Program-made: the position numbers and the translations under genes | Notes under the pieces: model-generated | The model's input: only the letters and a program-made list of their open reading frames with translations | What the model was told of the DNA's origin: nothing | Databases searched by the model: none | Shown: in pieces, positions 63,165-64,000 of the stretch | Position numbering within the stretch: the first letter of the stretch is position 1 | How the letters are laid out: each line of letters starts with the position of its first letter | Origin: Halictus rubicundus | Lineage: Eukaryota > Arthropoda > Insecta > Hymenoptera > Halictidae | Assembly: GCF_050948215.1 (NCBI RefSeq) | Contig: NC_135161.1 | Span: forward strand, 1,646,830 to 1,710,829 | Reading direction: 5' to 3' | Length of the DNA: 64,000 nucleotides

Positions 63165-64000
63165 GGCCGGTTACTACCCCCAACTCCCTACGCGTGTCAA
63201 TTCGCGAAGGAGATGGATTCGTGCCTCCAGGCACTGGAAAGCGGCGAGGTTTGGACGAGACAAATAAAGCTTGTAGACAAATTACTGGTAAAAGGGCAGT
63301 ATATTCTTGGAAGAACTATTTATACTTTGACGAGCAATCTCTCCGGTATGCTCGGAGATGAGCTATTTGTTTACAGGACGACCCGTGATCTTTCCCGACG
63401 TACGGGGCAATAAATTCCTTTATGATGACGCGCTGAATACCGCGTATCGGTAATCCGTACCGAATTCTCGTAACACGTAAACACGCAATGTATACCGTGT
63501 TACGACGCACGCAGTTCGCTCGCTTTGCCTCTACACCTGGTTTTTCAATGAACGATTTTAACGATTTAAATGTGTGTCGCGCCTCGCGATATGCGAATTC
63601 GTGACCTGTCTAACCAACCGTGCACCCGGCCGCGAATGCGTACGAGTAGTCCGGTTGGAGACACACACTAAAAACCCCTGGCACTCCACGCGACCGAGGA
63701 GTTTACTCTTCAGCACGATACGTGGCCTCCGAGCAATCTCCGTATCGGTAGCGGCAGAATGACAAGAATTGTGCACAGTCCGCTCGCTCTAATCCGACCC
63801 GTGTGCCTGACGCAGTGACGGTTGAACGACTCGTTTCGACCTCGTAACCGATCGAAGGCGAACCTGTCAGACCACCCAAGTATTTGGCCGAATTCTCGTA
63901 CAAATGGCCCAAGTGGAGACACACACTAAAAACCCCTGCCACTCCACGCAACCAAGAAGTTTACTCTTCAGCACGATACGTGGCCTCCGAGCAATCTCCG
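63165..64000 (+). repeat. Satellite-like block, right copy
   Basis: Same order of blocks as 2150-2750: GGCCGGTTACTACCC, GGATTCGTGCCTCCAGGCAC, then further right GTGGCCTCCGAGCAATCTCC at about 63721 and 63980 (spacing about 259 bp), with CACTCCACGC and TTCAGCACGATACG. It runs off the window. Direct orientation relative to the left block. Confidence 0.7.

Overview
The window is eukaryotic and almost certainly insect nuclear DNA. The only well-supported host gene is one exon at the left edge (minus strand) with the SET-domain signature of the arthropod SmydA family. Almost everything else is transposable elements: Ty3/Gypsy, BEL/Pao and Copia LTR retrotransposons, R1-clade LINE pieces, and transposases of the CACTA-like, piggyBac, mariner/IS630-like (DUF4817) and DDE_Tnp_4 types. 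CpG-rich sequence and this repertoire suggest a hymenopteran, but that is inference.

Layout. 1-246: SmydA exon. 2150-3435: tandem satellite-like block, with a relative in the same orientation at the far right (63165-64000). 3440-6720: 3' half of a decayed Gypsy (minus). 6725-8332 and 14554-14700: two halves of a decayed R1-like LINE, split by a young errantivirus-type Gypsy with env (8333-14553, minus, 4-bp target duplication AAGG). 14854-21079: BEL/Pao element (minus) with most of its 5' LTR lost. 21080-23453: element with about 380-bp inverted repeats, carrying a LINE 3' end with a 16-bp target duplication. 25476-26916: probable solo LTR with a 35-bp minisatellite. 27052-33810: CACTA-like transposase pseudogene interrupted by a complete CsRn1-clade Gypsy (27158-31978, target duplication CTGGA) and cut at its N-terminal side by a second CsRn1 relative (33811-35345). 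35346-37733: anonymous repeats and a GC-rich block. 37734-42005: 5'-truncated Copia fused to half of a mariner-like element (42005-42907). 43137-44425: truncated piggyBac gene with four palindromic 44-bp repeats upstream. 44564-45829: partial LTR with a recognisable core promoter, a second copy of the 35346 repeat and a tRNA-Arg-like sequence. 46260-57947: a complete, young 11.7-kb Gypsy (minus, target duplication AAAC) with gag, pol and an extra third ORF. 58452-58815: 47-bp minisatellite. 59788-62407: DDE_Tnp_4 transposase gene with a SWIM finger and a 60-bp repeat tract.

The most unusual signals are in the 46260-57947 element. The heptamer CGGCAGC (GCTGCCG on the coding strand) occurs 36 times by eye, nearly always in one orientation, across LTRs, leader, coding and 3' regions, and in two different codon phases, so it looks like a nucleotide-level signal. 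The same element carries a third ORF downstream of integrase with a zinc-knuckle pair resembling that of its own Gag. Most other genes are broken by single stops or by indels in G/C homopolymers. No cellular operon, CRISPR array or intact RNA gene was found.
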